DNA of 64,000 nucleotides from Stutzerimonas stutzeri (lineage in GTDB: Bacteria; Pseudomonadota; Gammaproteobacteria; Pseudomonadales; Pseudomonadaceae): the NCBI RefSeq assembly GCF_024451105.1, contig NZ_JANGEY010000014.1, positions 1-64,000 of the forward strand, in the 5' to 3' direction. This document shows positions 26,617 through 36,683 of the stretch, piece after piece. Both the position numbers and the translations under genes were made by a program. Every line of letters starts with the position of its first letter. Position 1 is the first letter of the stretch. The notes beneath the pieces were generated by a model that had not been told where the DNA came from, did not search any database, and saw nothing but the letters and a program-made list of their open reading frames with translations.

Positions 26617-27900
26617 TTAGCGCGTGGTGCCGGCCGCCGTGGCTGCTGCGGCGAGACCGAGCAGCGGCAGGCAGCGGCGGTGCCTGGTGTCGGCCAGCGG
26701 GCCGTCGTAGCAGAGCTGCGGCGAGCCGGCCTCGAGCAGCCGGGCCGGCCCCGCGCCGTAGGGATTGCCTGCGGCGCTGACGCTCAGTGCCTGGGCGGCG
26801 GTGAAGCCGGGCTCCAGGCTACGGAGGCGGTTGTAGAGCTGGATGCGCGCACCCAGGTCATGCAGCTGCGCCAGATACTGGCGCATGTCGGGGATGGCGA
26901 CGGCGACCAGCACATTGCCGATGGGGTTGCGCCAGTCCTGGTGGCGCACAGCCGCTGGCTGGCGCAGCCAGGCGACGAACTCGTCTGCGCTCAGCTGCGA
27001 AGCCTGGGCGATGCGCTGGTAGTCGGGCAGTGCGGCGTTGCTGCTCATGTTCGGCTTGAACAGCAGGCGCAGGGCGAGGCGCCCGTGCTCCTGGAGGAAG
27101 TGCGGGTCGTCGCGCATCGCCGCGAAGCCGTTGGCGAGCATCACGAACTCGCTCTGCATGGCGCTCTCCAGCGAGCGCTCGGCGGCCGTCAGGGGAGCCA
27201 GTGGCGTCGGTCGCTCGATCAGCCCCTGCTGGTACAGCGCGGCGAGGCTGCCGATGTCGCCGGCGACCAGCTGGGCGGTGACCATCTTCAGCAGCAGGCT
27301 GTCGGCGGCCGCCAGGTGCCGGCGCCAGTGGCCGAGGTCTTCCTCGAGCAGGGCTCTGGCCTGCCCGGGCTGGCCGTCGCGGAGCAGCCGGCAGGCTTGC
27401 AGTGCCAGCAGGTGGTTGCCGGTGGCCAGGGCAGCGTAGTTGGGCAGCGGTTCTGCCGGCTCGCTGGCGCCCAGGCTGCGCAGGTCGTCGAGGCGCGCGG
27501 CCTGACGGTAGCGCGCCAGCAGTTCGCGGCCCTGTTCGAGCAGCGCCGTGTCCTGCTCGGGCTGCCGGCAGAGACCCTGTTCGCCGTGCCGGGCGGCGAG
27601 CCTGGGCATGGACAGTGATTTGCCCGGCCTTGGGCGGAAATCGTCGAAAGGCGAATGGTTGGCGCGCCAGCTCCGGTATTGGGCCAGACGTGCCCTGCCG
27701 GCGTTCATCGGTTCGCCCTCGGCATCCAGTCCCAGCAGGTAGACATGCCCGGCGCTGGGCTCCCGCTGGGCGCTGGCCTCCGCCACCCAGGCGCTGGCCT
27801 GGTTGTCCAGCGGCGTGTCGCGGATCCAGTACAGCGCCAGGGAGGCGAGCATGACTACGGCGCCGAGCACGACGAGGATGAGGGGTGAAACACGAGGCAT
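26617..27900 (-). CDS. Hypothetical membrane-anchored protein
   Basis: 427 residues. One N-terminal membrane segment (SPLILVVLGAVVMLASLALYWI) is followed by a large, helical, Leu/Ala/Arg-rich soluble part, probably periplasmic, without a recognised domain. Its position after rnk matches an uncharacterised pseudomonad gene in the same place. The start MPRVSPL was preferred over an ATG 12 codons upstream, because AAGGA precedes it and the extension is basic. Confidence 0.75.
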   Translation of the reverse strand: MPRVSPLILVVLGAVVMLASLALYWIRDTPLDNQASAWVAEASAQREPSAGHVYLLGLDAEGEPMNAGRARLAQYRSWRANHSPFDDFRPRPGKSLSMPRLAARHGEQGLCRQPEQDTALLEQGRELLARYRQAARLDDLRSLGASEPAEPLPNYAALATGNHLLALQACRLLRDGQPGQARALLEEDLGHWRRHLAAADSLLLKMVTAQLVAGDIGSLAALYQQGLIERPTPLAPLTAAERSLESAMQSEFVMLANGFAAMRDDPHFLQEHGRLALRLLFKPNMSSNAALPDYQRIAQASQLSADEFVAWLRQPAAVRHQDWRNPIGNVLVAVAIPDMRQYLAQLHDLGARIQLYNRLRSLEPGFTAAQALSVSAAGNPYGAGPARLLEAGSPQLCYDGPLADTRHRRCLPLLGLAAAATAAGTTR

Positions 27901-28082
27901 GGGGGACGTCCTTGTCCGGGAGGCGCTGCGCAGCATAGCGCTTTCCCGGCGGCGTCTTTGCCGAGGCGGTCAAGGTCTGCGCCGTGGCCGGGGTGGAGCG
28001 TCGGGCTGTGGTGCGGGGAAAGAGGTTTGCGACGTGGCTGGCGGGCCGGCGCCGTGTGGCGCGCGGTCCGCCCGTTCGGCCG

Positions 28083-28319
28083 TCAGGCCGGCTGCAGGAT
28101 GGTCAGCACGGTGCGCAGCTGCTCGGCGGCATCGAGACCGAGGCTGGTCAGGTAGCCGCCGTCGGTCTGGCTGATCAGGCCCTTGGCGTGCAGGCGCGCT
28201 CCGGCGGCGATCATCGCCGGGGCGGCGTCCTGGTGGATCTTGAGGCCCTCCTGGGTGTTGTCCGGGTTGAACAGGGTGAGCAGTTCCAGTTCGGCGATCA
28301 GCTCGGGATTCAGGTGCAT
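28083..28319 (-). CDS. TIGR02647 family protein (small, conserved)
   Basis: 78 residues, MHLNPELIAELELLTLFNPDNTQEGLKIH..., all-helical. I recall this as a small conserved family of Pseudomonas and relatives (TIGR02647) with no known function; the C-terminal half looks like a winged-helix fragment (GLISQTDGGYLTSLG). Likely in one unit with the next upstream gene (46 bp apart). Confidence 0.8.
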   Translation of the reverse strand: MHLNPELIAELELLTLFNPDNTQEGLKIHQDAAPAMIAAGARLHAKGLISQTDGGYLTSLGLDAAEQLRTVLTILQPA

Positions 28320-28364
28320 GGTGCCTCCGGTGCGGTCGCGGCAGCTGGATGCTGCCGCTTGTCG

Positions 28365-28823
28365 TTATTCGTCTTCCTCGGCGTCGCCCTGCAGGGCCTC
28401 GGGCAGCTCGGGCAGGGCGCGCAGCATGCGTTCGTAGCCGGCGCCGTCGAACGGGCGGTTGTCGGCCAGCATGTTCTCGATCTCGTGGGCGAGGATCAGC
28501 GCCATCAGACGCACGGCGTCGGTGCGTTCGTAGCCGACCAGGGTCAGCTTGTTGAGGGTGGCCAGGGTGGCGGCCGGCTCGCCGGCGGCGATCTGGTTCT
28601 CGATGGCCTCGATCAGTTTCTCTTCGGCGAAGACGGCATCGTCCTCGGCGCTGTGTGCGGTCATGGCGGGAGTCTCGTCGGGTGCCGGCGGGTTCTCTTC
28701 GTCCAGCCGGCAGAGGGTGCAGCTGCGGTCGTCCGGGCGGCTGGTCTCGATGTAGCGCACGCGGCGGCTGGCTGACTGGCGGTCGGCGCTGACGCGAAAG
28801 CGCGGGCGGTCGGAAGTGGGCAT
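28365..28823 (-). CDS. Conserved hypothetical protein
   Basis: 152 residues from the ATG giving MPTSDRPRF. The N-terminal 50 residues are basic with CTLC; the rest is acidic and helical (FAEEKLIEAIENQIAAGEP, VRLMALILAHEIENML). Family not recognised. Start uncertain: a TTG three codons earlier is nearer to an AAGGAGG, and an internal ATG (MTAHSAEDD at 28664) may be the true start if only the acidic part is conserved. Confidence 0.65.
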   Translation of the reverse strand: MPTSDRPRFRVSADRQSASRRVRYIETSRPDDRSCTLCRLDEENPPAPDETPAMTAHSAEDDAVFAEEKLIEAIENQIAAGEPAATLATLNKLTLVGYERTDAVRLMALILAHEIENMLADNRPFDGAGYERMLRALPELPEALQGDAEEDE

Positions 28824-28908
28824 GGCGGGCAATCCGGGCGGCCTTGGCCTCCTTCATAACCCGCCGCTGCCGGGCGCGGCAAGCGCTCGTTGGTTGCGGG
28901 TGGCCATG

Positions 28909-28950
28909 CAGGGTGCGCCGCGCGCACCATCAGGCTGTGGCGCACCCTAC
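28909..28950. repeat. REP-like inverted pair
   Basis: CAGGGTGCGCC is followed about 20 bp later by GGCGCACCCTAC, with GGTGCGC..GCGCACC nested inside. GTAGGGTGCGC-type palindromes are a common REP class in P. stutzeri/mendocina-like genomes. It sits just after argH. Confidence 0.5.
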
Positions 28951-28954
28951 GGGC

Positions 28955-30349
28955 TCAGCGCGCGGCCAGCAGCTCGCGGCCGCGAGCCACGGCGGCGCGG
29001 ACCTGGGCCGGCGCGGTGCCGCCGATGTGGTCGCGGGCGTTGACCGAGCCCTCCAGGGTCAGCACGGCGAACACGTCGGCGTCGATCTGGTCGCTGAACT
29101 GGCGCAGCTCGTCGAGGCTCATCTCGGCCAGGTCCTTGCCGCTCTGCACGCCGTACTTCACCGCGTGGCCGACGATTTCGTGGCAGTCGCGGAACGGCAG
29201 GCCCTTGCGCACCAGGTAGTCGGCCAGGTCGGTGGCGGTGGAGAAGCCGCGGCGGGCGGCCTCGCGCATCACCTCGATGCGCGGCCGGATCGCCGGGACC
29301 ATGTCGGCGAAGGCGCGCAGCGAGTCGCGCAGGGTGTCGGCGGCGTCGAACAGCGGTTCCTTGTCCTCCTGGTTGTCCTTGTTGTAGGCCAGCGGCTGGC
29401 CCTTCATCAGGGTCAGCAGGCCGGTCAGCGCGCCGAACACCCGGCCGCTCTTGCCGCGTACCAGCTCGGGGACGTCCGGGTTCTTCTTCTGCGGCATGAT
29501 CGAGCTGCCGGTGCAGAAGCGGTCGGGCAGTTCGATGAAGTTGAACTGTGCCGAAGTCCACAGCACCAGCTCCTCGGAGAAGCGCGACAGGTGCATCATC
29601 GCCAGCGAGGCGGCGGCGCAGAATTCGATGGCGAAGTCGCGGTCCGACACGCCGTCCAGCGAGTTGCCGCCGATCGCCTCGAAGCCGAGCAGCCGGCAGG
29701 TGATCTCGCGCTGGATCGGGTAGGTGGTGCCGGCCAGCGCGGCCGAGCCCAGCGGCATGCGGTTGACCCGCTTGCGGCAGTCGACCAGGCGCTCGTAGTC
29801 GCGCGACAGCATCTCGAACCAGGCCAGCAGGTGGTGGCCGAAGGTCACCGGCTGGGCGGTCTGCAGGTGGGTGAAGCCGGGCATGATCACTTCGGCGTGC
29901 TGCTCGGCCTGCTCCAGCAGGCCCTGCTGCAGGCGGGTGATCTCGGCGAGGATGACGTCGATCTCGTCGCGCAGCCACAGGCGGATGTCGGTGGCCACCT
30001 GGTCGTTGCGGCTACGCCCGGTGTGCAGCTTCTTGCCGGTGATGCCGATGCGGTCGGTCAGGCGCGCCTCGATGTTCATGTGCACGTCTTCCAGATCGAC
30101 GCGCCAGTCGAAGCCGCCGGCCTCGATCTCGGTCTGGATCTGCCGGAGGCCGTCGATGATCGCGTCGCGCTCGGCGGCGGTCAGCACGCCGGCCTGCTCG
30201 AGCATGGTGGCGTGGGCGATCGAGCCCATGATGTCGTGGCGGTACAGGCGCTTGTCGAAGTCGACGGAGGCGGTGAAGCGGGCGACGAAGGCGTCGACCG
30301 GCTCGCTGAAGCGGCCGCCCCAGGACTGGTTGGTTTTTTCGCTGCTCAT
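28955..30349 (-). CDS. argH: Argininosuccinate lyase ArgH
   Basis: 464 residues, full length. Signature [20 protein letters not shown] (fumarase/aspartase superfamily loop with the catalytic Ser), plus [13 protein letters not shown] and [16 protein letters not shown]. It cleaves argininosuccinate to arginine and fumarate. Divergent from algZ, as in other pseudomonads. The start [15 protein letters not shown] is the family norm. Confidence 0.97.
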   Translation of the reverse strand: MSSEKTNQSWGGRFSEPVDAFVARFTASVDFDKRLYRHDIMGSIAHATMLEQAGVLTAAERDAIIDGLRQIQTEIEAGGFDWRVDLEDVHMNIEARLTDRIGITGKKLHTGRSRNDQVATDIRLWLRDEIDVILAEITRLQQGLLEQAEQHAEVIMPGFTHLQTAQPVTFGHHLLAWFEMLSRDYERLVDCRKRVNRMPLGSAALAGTTYPIQREITCRLLGFEAIGGNSLDGVSDRDFAIEFCAAASLAMMHLSRFSEELVLWTSAQFNFIELPDRFCTGSSIMPQKKNPDVPELVRGKSGRVFGALTGLLTLMKGQPLAYNKDNQEDKEPLFDAADTLRDSLRAFADMVPAIRPRIEVMREAARRGFSTATDLADYLVRKGLPFRDCHEIVGHAVKYGVQSGKDLAEMSLDELRQFSDQIDADVFAVLTLEGSVNARDHIGGTAPAQVRAAVARGRELLAAR

Positions 30350-30501
30350 CGGTGTCTCGTGCTGTGCATGCGTCGGTGAAGGAAGTGCCGGGCATGATAG
30401 CAGCTCGCCCGGGAAAACCCGGCAGCGGCATTCGGTGACGGCGGTCACCGTGACGGCGGGCCGGGCTTGCCGGACGGGCGGTCGGCACCGACACTGCCGG
30501 C

Positions 30502-31581
30502 ATGCGCAGACCCTGGTCCGCCGGCACCCGCCCGCCGGCCTCTTCCGACGACTTCTTCCTCCCCGAACTGTGCGCGCCGGAGGCGCTGCTCAGCCTGGTG
30601 CTGCTCGCCGAGCTGCTGGTGCTGGTGCTGGTGCTGGCCGAGCCGCTGCAGCCGTCCTTCGACTGGGTGCGCCTGGCGCTGACCTCGCTGTTCGTGCAGT
30701 GGCTGGTGCTGCTCTCGGCGGCGCTGCTGTGCCGCCTGCGGCCGTGGCTGATGGGCCTGCCGCAGGCGCTGGCCGGGGTGCTCTGCGGCGTCCTGGTGGT
30801 GGCGCTGACCCTGGCCTGCACCTGGGCGGCCGGCTGGTTCGGCCTGGCCGCGCCGCGCCCGCAGGAGGGCGCGCTCAACCTCTACCTGCGCCACGGCCTG
30901 ATCGCGCTGATCATGTCCGGCCTGGTGCTGCGCTACTTCTGGCTGCAGAGCCAGTGGCGCCGCCAGCAGCAGGCCGAGCTGCGCGCGCGGCTGGAGGCGT
31001 TGCAGGCGCGCATCCGCCCGCACTTCCTGTTCAACAGTCTGAACAGCATCGCCAGCCTGATCGTCGTCGACGCGGACAAGGCCGAGCAGGCGGTGCTCGA
31101 CCTCTCCGACCTGTTCCGCGCCAGCCTGGCCAAGCCGGGCAGCCTGGTGGCCTGGCGCGACGAGCTGGCCCTGGCGCGCCGCTACCTGTCGATCGAGCAG
31201 TACCGCCTGGGCGAGCGCCTGCAGCTGGAGTGGCGGATCGACGGCGTGCCGGACGAGCTGCCGATTCCCCAGCTGACCCTGCAGCCGCTCTTGGAGAACG
31301 CGATCATCCACGGCATCCAGCCGCGCATCGACGGCGGGCGGGTCGAGGTGCTGGCCGAGTACGCCGACGGCCAGTTCCACCTGTGCGTGAGCAACCCGCT
31401 GGCCACGGAGGCGGCGGCGGAGTCCGGCGGCGCCCGTCTGGCGCTGGGCAACATCGAGGCGCGGCTGGCGGCACTTTTCGGGCCAGCGGCGAGTCTTACC
31501 TGCGAGCGCCGTGACGGACGGCACTTCACCTGTCTACGCTATGCTTGTGGAAGACCCACGCAGGAAGCCAGATCATCATGA
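30502..31581 (+). CDS. algZ: Sensor histidine kinase AlgZ (FimS), LytS family
   Basis: 359 residues. Four to six N-terminal hydrophobic segments (about 28-150) are followed by the His_kinase domain with [17 protein letters not shown] (phospho-acceptor His174) and an ATPase-like [12 protein letters not shown]. In P. aeruginosa AlgZ controls AlgR phosphorylation for type IV pili, rhamnolipid and alginate. Its stop overlaps the algR start (ATGA). The N-box (ENAIIHG) is present, but the G-boxes look degenerate, as is known for AlgZ. Confidence 0.93.
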   Translation: MRRPWSAGTRPPASSDDFFLPELCAPEALLSLVLLAELLVLVLVLAEPLQPSFDWVRLALTSLFVQWLVLLSAALLCRLRPWLMGLPQALAGVLCGVLVVALTLACTWAAGWFGLAAPRPQEGALNLYLRHGLIALIMSGLVLRYFWLQSQWRRQQQAELRARLEALQARIRPHFLFNSLNSIASLIVVDADKAEQAVLDLSDLFRASLAKPGSLVAWRDELALARRYLSIEQYRLGERLQLEWRIDGVPDELPIPQLTLQPLLENAIIHGIQPRIDGGRVEVLAEYADGQFHLCVSNPLATEAAAESGGARLALGNIEARLAALFGPAASLTCERRDGRHFTCLRYACGRPTQEARSS

Positions 31582-32321
31582 ATGTCCTGATCGTCGACGA
31601 TGAACCTCTGGCGCGTGAGCGCCTGGCCCGACTGGTCGGGCAACTGGATGGCTATCGCGTCCTCGAACCCGGCGCCGGCAACGGCGAGGAGGCGCTGGCC
31701 CTGATCGATACCCTCAAGCCGGACATCGTCCTGCTCGACATCCGCATGCCCGGTCTCGACGGCCTGCAGGTGGCGGCCCGGCTGTGCGAGCGCGAAGCGC
31801 CGCCGGCGGTGATCTTCTGCACCGCCCACGACGAGTTCGCCCTCGACGCCTTCCAGGTCAGTGCGGTCGGCTATCTGGTCAAGCCGGTGCGCCAGGAGGC
31901 GCTGGCCGAGGCGCTGAAGAAGGCCGAGCGGCCCAACCGCGTGCAACTGGCCGCCCTCGGTCGGCCGGCGGAAGACCATGCCGCCGCGCGCAGCCATATC
32001 GGCGCGCGCACCCGCAAGGGCATCGACCTGATCCCGCTGGAGCAGGTCATCTACTTCATCGCCGACCACAAGTACGTGACCCTGCGCCACGAGCACGGCG
32101 AGGTGCTGCTCGACGAGCCGCTCAAGGCGCTGGAGGAGGAATTCGGCGAGCGTTTCGTGCGCATCCACCGCAACGCGCTGGTCGCCCGCGAGCGCATCGA
32201 GCGCCTGCAGCGCACCGCCCTCGGCCACTTCCAGCTGTACCTGCGCGGTCTCGGCGACGAGGCGCTGACCGTCAGTCGCCGCCATGTGGCCGGGGTGCGC
32301 AAGCTGATGCACGAGCTGTGA
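31578..32321 (+). CDS. algR: LytTR-type response regulator AlgR
   Basis: 247 residues. Receiver domain with D7, D8, phospho-acceptor D54 (LLDIRMPG), T (FCTAHDEFA) and K (LVKPV); LytTR DNA-binding domain from about 140 (GIDLIPLEQVIYFIADHKYVTL, FVRIHRNALVAR). It regulates alginate, pili, hydrogen cyanide and c-di-GMP genes in P. aeruginosa. Translationally coupled to algZ. Confidence 0.97.
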   Translation: MNVLIVDDEPLARERLARLVGQLDGYRVLEPGAGNGEEALALIDTLKPDIVLLDIRMPGLDGLQVAARLCEREAPPAVIFCTAHDEFALDAFQVSAVGYLVKPVRQEALAEALKKAERPNRVQLAALGRPAEDHAAARSHIGARTRKGIDLIPLEQVIYFIADHKYVTLRHEHGEVLLDEPLKALEEEFGERFVRIHRNALVARERIERLQRTALGHFQLYLRGLGDEALTVSRRHVAGVRKLMHEL

Positions 32322-32438
32322 CCCCCCTGAGCGGGCGCCGGCTGCGGCCGGCACCGCGGCTTGCCTGTCCTCGCGCGGTCCAGCCGGCGCGTCGAGCCTG
32401 CTATCATCGCGGCAATTCACCTGTCTCCGGAATTGCCC

Positions 32439-33377
32439 ATGTCCCGCGAAATCCGCATCGCCACCCGCAAGAGTGCCCTCGCCCTGTGGCAGGCCGAATA
32501 CGTCAAGAACCGTCTCGAGGCGGCCCATCCCGGCCTGGTCGTCAGCCTGGTGCCGATGGTCAGCCGCGGCGACAAGCTGCTCGATGCGCCGCTGGCGAAG
32601 ATCGGCGGCAAGGGCCTGTTCGTCAAGGAGCTGGAGACCGCCCTGCTGGAGAACGAGGCGGACATCGCCGTGCACTCGATGAAGGACGTGCCGATGGACT
32701 TCCCGGAAGGGCTCGGCCTGTATTGCATCTGTGAGCGCGAGGACCCGCGCGACGCCTTCGTCTCCAACGCCTACGCGGGTCTCGATGACCTGCCGGCCGG
32801 CAGCGTGGTCGGCACCTCCAGCCTGCGCCGCCAGGCCCAGCTGCTGGCGCGCCGTCCGGACCTGAAGATCCAGTTCCTGCGCGGCAACGTGAACACCCGC
32901 CTGGCCAAGCTGGACGCCGGCGAGTACGACGCCATCATCCTCGCTGCCGCCGGGCTGATCCGCCTCGGCTTCGAGGAACGCATCCGCGCCTTCATCAGCG
33001 CCGAGGACAGCCTGCCGGCCGGCGGCCAGGGCGCGGTGGGCATCGAGTGCCGCAGTGCCGACGCCGAGGTGCACGCCCTGCTGGCGCCGCTGCACCACGC
33101 CGACACCGCCGACCGGGTCGATGCCGAGCGTGCGCTGAACAAGCGTCTCAACGGCGGCTGCCAGGTGCCGATCGCCTGCTACGCGCTGCTCGAGGGCGAC
33201 GACCTGTGGCTGCGCGGTCTGGTCGGCCAGCCCGACGGCGGCCTGCTGCTGCGCGCCGAGGCCCGCGCGCCGCGCAGCGCGGCCGAGGCGCTCGGCGTGC
33301 AGGTCGCCGAGGCGCTGCTGGCCCAGGGCGCCGACCGCATCCTCGCCGCGGTCTACGGCGAGGCCAGCCAGCCGTGA
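32439..33377 (+). CDS. hemC: Porphobilinogen deaminase HemC
   Basis: 312 residues. The dipyrromethane cofactor is bound by Cys241 ([10 protein letters not shown]); the catalytic Asp region is HSMKDVP, and [13 protein letters not shown] and RGNVNTRL line the substrate path. It polymerises four porphobilinogens to hydroxymethylbilane in haem synthesis. The stop overlaps the hemD GTG start, forming hemCD-hemX-hemY. Confidence 0.97.
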   Translation: MSREIRIATRKSALALWQAEYVKNRLEAAHPGLVVSLVPMVSRGDKLLDAPLAKIGGKGLFVKELETALLENEADIAVHSMKDVPMDFPEGLGLYCICEREDPRDAFVSNAYAGLDDLPAGSVVGTSSLRRQAQLLARRPDLKIQFLRGNVNTRLAKLDAGEYDAIILAAAGLIRLGFEERIRAFISAEDSLPAGGQGAVGIECRSADAEVHALLAPLHHADTADRVDAERALNKRLNGGCQVPIACYALLEGDDLWLRGLVGQPDGGLLLRAEARAPRSAAEALGVQVAEALLAQGADRILAAVYGEASQP

Positions 33378-34147
33378 GCGACTGGCGCCTGCTGCTGACC
33401 CGCCCGGCCGAGGACTGCGCCGCGCTGGCGCGGACCCTGGCCGGGCAGGGCGTGTTCGGCCACTGCCTGCCGCTGCTGGAGATCGAGGCGCTGCCGGAAA
33501 CCCCGGAACAGCGCGGCGTATTTCTCGATCTGGATCGTTACTGCGCGGTGCTGGCGGTCAGCAAGCCGGCGGCGCGCCTCGGCCTCGAACTGCTCGACCG
33601 CTACTGGCCGCAGCCGCCGATGCGCCAGCGCTGGTTCGCCGTCGGCGCCGCCACCGGTGCGCTGCTCGAGGCCTACGGCCTGGACGCCAGCTGGCCGGAG
33701 GCGGGCGACGACAGCGAGGCGCTGCTGGCCCTGCCCGCGCTGCAGCGGGCGCTCGAGGTGCCGAACCCGCGGCTGCTGATCCTGCGCGGCGAGGGCGGCC
33801 GCGACTGGTTGGGCGAGCGCTTGCGCGAGCGGGGGGTGAGCGTCGACTATCTTTCCCTGTACCGTCGTCGCTTGCCGGAATACCCCGTCGGCGCGCTGGC
33901 AGGCGCGCTGCGCGAGCAGGCGCTGAACGGCCTGGTGGTGAGCAGCGGCGAGGGGCTGGCCAACCTGCAGAGACTGGCCGGTGACGACTGGCCGACGCTG
34001 GCGCGTCTGCCGCTGTTCGTGCCCAGCCCGCGGGTCGCCGCCCTGGCCCGCGCGGCCGGCGCCGTCGATGTACGAGACTGCCGCGGGGCGAGCGCCGCGG
34101 CACTGCTGGCGCGTCTGGCCGAGGGGCCGGCCGCCGGGGAACGCTGA
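33374..34147 (+). CDS. hemD: Uroporphyrinogen-III synthase HemD
   Basis: 257 residues from a GTG that overlaps the hemC stop (GTGA). Typical weakly conserved two-domain Hem[60 protein letters not shown] and [14 protein letters not shown]. It closes and inverts ring D of hydroxymethylbilane. Confidence 0.93.
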   Translation: MSDWRLLLTRPAEDCAALARTLAGQGVFGHCLPLLEIEALPETPEQRGVFLDLDRYCAVLAVSKPAARLGLELLDRYWPQPPMRQRWFAVGAATGALLEAYGLDASWPEAGDDSEALLALPALQRALEVPNPRLLILRGEGGRDWLGERLRERGVSVDYLSLYRRRLPEYPVGALAGALREQALNGLVVSSGEGLANLQRLAGDDWPTLARLPLFVPSPRVAALARAAGAVDVRDCRGASAAALLARLAEGPAAGER

Positions 34148-34198
34148 GCCGGGCAGCCTGCGCTGCCGGGCGGATGAAACGACCAGAAGGATGCCCAC

Positions 34199-35389
34199 GT
34201 GACCGAGCCCGCCCCGCAAACCGAACAAGTCGCCGCTGCCACCGAGCCGCCCGTCGCCCCGCCCGCCGCCGCGAAGCCGGCCGCGGCAGGCCGCCTGCTG
34301 CCCGTGCTGGCCCTGCTGCTGGGTGGTGGCGCCCTGCTGGTGGCCGGCTGGAGCCTGCGCCAGGTCGGCACTCTGGAAGCGGCCGACGTCCGCCAGCAGG
34401 CGGCCCTGGAGGCGCTGCGCGGCCAGGAAGCGAGCCTGGCCGAGCGCGACCGCCTGCTCGGTCAGCAGCTCGCCCAGTTGCCGGCGCCCGCCGAACTGGA
34501 AGCGCGCCGCCGCCTGCTCGGCGAGCTGCAGGCCGGCCAGCAGCAGCTTGCCGAACGGGTCGAGCGCGTGCTCGGCGCCAGCCGTCAGGAGTGGCGCCTG
34601 GCCGAGGCCGAGCACCTGCTGCGCCTGGCCAGCCTGCGCCTGGCGGCGCTGCAGGACGTCAACAGCGCGCGTTTCCTGCTCGCCACCGCCGACCAGATCC
34701 TCCGCGACCACGACGATCCGGCCGCCTACGCCGCCCGCGAACAGCTGGTGAGTGCGCTGGAGTCCCTGCAGACCCTGCCGCCGCTGGACCGCACCGGGCT
34801 GTTCCTGCAGCTCGGCGCCCTCGGCGAGCGGGCCGCCGCGCTCAATACCCGGCGTCCCGAATTCCGCGACCGAGAGAGCGCCCTGCCGGCCGCCGCCCAG
34901 GTCGCCGAGGGCGACGGCGCCAGCCGCTGGGCGCAGTGGTGGCAGCAGGTCAGCGGCTTCGTGCGCCTGGAGTTCACCGCCAGCGACGAGGTACGTCCGC
35001 TGCTCGCCGGGCAGACCCTCGAGCAGCTGCGCCTGGCCTTGCGTCTGGCCCTCGAGCAGGCGCAATGGGCGGCGCTCAACGCCCAGCCGGAAGTCTATCG
35101 CGGCGCCCTGGAGCAGGCGCGCGCCTTGGTGCAGCGCTACTTCGGCCTGGACAGCGCGGAAAACCAGGCGTTCTACGACCGCCTCGGCGAGCTGGCCGGG
35201 CAGCCGGTGGCTCTCGAGCTGCCCGACCTGAGTCCGGCGCTGGACGCCCTGCAGGCCTACCTCGGCCGGCGGGCCCGCAGTCAGCTGGAGGGCGCCGTAC
35301 CCCAGGCTCCCGCCGCTGCGCCGGTGCAGGCTCCCGCGCCCGACGCGGTCGAGGTGCCCGCGGCGCCCGAGCAGGAGGCCGGCCAATGA
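34199..35389 (+). CDS. hemX: HemX-like membrane protein
   Basis: 396 residues, GTG start with AAGGA at good spacing. An Ala/Pro-rich N-terminal tail precedes a single membrane segment (LLPVLALLLGGGALLVAGWSL, about 33-53), a long coiled coil (QQAALEALRGQEASLAERDRLLGQQ) and a soluble domain with EAEHLLRLASLRLA. It is annotated in the family as uroporphyrinogen-III C-methyltransferase, but it lacks the SAM-binding methylase fold, so an assembly or scaffold role is likelier. The stop overlaps the hemY ATG. Confidence 0.92.
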   Translation: MTEPAPQTEQVAAATEPPVAPPAAAKPAAAGRLLPVLALLLGGGALLVAGWSLRQVGTLEAADVRQQAALEALRGQEASLAERDRLLGQQLAQLPAPAELEARRRLLGELQAGQQQLAERVERVLGASRQEWRLAEAEHLLRLASLRLAALQDVNSARFLLATADQILRDHDDPAAYAAREQLVSALESLQTLPPLDRTGLFLQLGALGERAAALNTRRPEFRDRESALPAAAQVAEGDGASRWAQWWQQVSGFVRLEFTASDEVRPLLAGQTLEQLRLALRLALEQAQWAALNAQPEVYRGALEQARALVQRYFGLDSAENQAFYDRLGELAGQPVALELPDLSPALDALQAYLGRRARSQLEGAVPQAPAAAPVQAPAPDAVEVPAAPEQEAGQ

Positions 35390-36624
35390 ATCGCACCTTC
35401 CTGCTGTTCCTGCTCGCCATCTCCGTCGCTGCGTTGCTCGGTCTGCTGATCGCCGAGGAGGCCGGCTACGTGCTGATCGCCTGGAAGGGCTTCCGCTACG
35501 AGTCCTCGCTGTGGGTGTTCCTTGCGGTTGGAGCGCTGTTCTGGGCGCTGATGGTCGGCGTGCGCCTGCTGCTCGGGCTGCTTGGCGCCTCGGGGCGGCT
35601 GGTCAACCCCTGGTCCGGGCGCAATCGTGCGCGGCGGGTGCAGCAGGCGGCGCAGCGCGGTCTGCTCGAGCTGGCCGCCGGGCGCTGGTCGCACGCGCTG
35701 CGTCTGCTGCGGCGGGCCGCTGTCCATGGCAGCCAGCCGCTGGTCGCCTACCTGGCCGCCGCCCGTGCCGCCAGCGAACTGGGCGAGCACGCCAGCGCCG
35801 ACCAGTTGCTCGAGGAAGCGCGTCAGCGCGAGCCGAAGGCGATCCTGGCGGTCGATCTGGTCCAGGCTCAGCTGCTGGTCGCACGCGGCGACGAGGTCCG
35901 GGCGGCGAAGCTGCTGCAGGCGGTCCGTGACAAGCATCCCCGCCATCCCCACGCCCTGCGCCTGCTGGCCCAGTTGCTGCCGCGCCTGGGCGAGTGGGCG
36001 GCGTTCTGCGAGCTGCTGCCCGAGCTGCGCCGCCAGCAGCTGCTCGGCAGCGACGAACTGGACTCCCTCGAGCAGCGCGCGCGTCGCGATCAGCTGGAGC
36101 GGGCGACGAGCGACGACAAGGCGCCGCTGGACGCCCTGCGCCAGGCCTGGCAGCAACTGCCCCAGGCGCAGCGGCAGAAGCCGGCGCTGCTGGCCTGCTA
36201 TGTTGAGCTGTTGCAGCGCCTGGGCGCCGGCGGCGAGGCCGAGGAGCTGCTGCGTGCCGCCCTCAAGCACGACTATGACGCCCGCCTGGCCTATCTCTAC
36301 GGTCTGGTCCAGGGCCGCGATCCGGCGCGCCAGCTGGCCAGCGCCGAGGCCTGGGCGAAGGCGCGTCCGGACGATGCCGATCTGCTGCTCAGCCTCGGTC
36401 GCCTGGCCCAGCGCAACCAGCTGTGGGGCAAGGCGCGCGACTATCTCGAACACAGCCTGCGGCTCGAGCGGCGGGTCGAGACCTACGCCGAGCTGGCCCG
36501 CCTGCTCGCGCGCCTCGGCGAGGTGGAACGCAGCAACCGCGTGCTGCAGGAGGGCTTCGGCCTGCTCGGCGGCGAGCCGCCGGCGCTTGACAGGCGCGTC
36601 GGGCGTCAAGCCGGGCGGCCTTGA
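35386..36624 (+). CDS. hemY: HemY family haem-biosynthesis-associated TPR protein
   Basis: 412 residues. Two N-terminal membrane segments (FLLFLLAISVAALLGLLIAEE; SLWVFLAVGALFWALMVGVRLLLG) precede TPR-like helical repeats to the C-terminus (LLELAAGRWSHALRLLRRAA, LLLSLGRLAQRNQLWGKARDYLEHSL). This is the HemY of the hemCDXY operon, not protoporphyrinogen oxidase. Its role is unclear, possibly holding haem enzymes at the membrane. Confidence 0.93.
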   Translation: MNRTFLLFLLAISVAALLGLLIAEEAGYVLIAWKGFRYESSLWVFLAVGALFWALMVGVRLLLGLLGASGRLVNPWSGRNRARRVQQAAQRGLLELAAGRWSHALRLLRRAAVHGSQPLVAYLAAARAASELGEHASADQLLEEARQREPKAILAVDLVQAQLLVARGDEVRAAKLLQAVRDKHPRHPHALRLLAQLLPRLGEWAAFCELLPELRRQQLLGSDELDSLEQRARRDQLERATSDDKAPLDALRQAWQQLPQAQRQKPALLACYVELLQRLGAGGEAEELLRAALKHDYDARLAYLYGLVQGRDPARQLASAEAWAKARPDDADLLLSLGRLAQRNQLWGKARDYLEHSLRLERRVETYAELARLLARLGEVERSNRVLQEGFGLLGGEPPALDRRVGRQAGRP

Positions 36625-36644
36625 AAGGCCGCCCGGCTTTCCTC
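36608..36644 (+). terminator. Terminator overlapping the hemY stop codon
   Basis: AAGCCGGGCGGCC / GGCCGCCCGGCTT with loop TTGAAA, followed by TTTCCTC. The hemY stop TGA lies in the loop. Confidence 0.8.
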
Positions 36645-36683
36645 TACCGTAGCGGGCTTCCGTTTCCTCCCTTCGGAGCCGCC

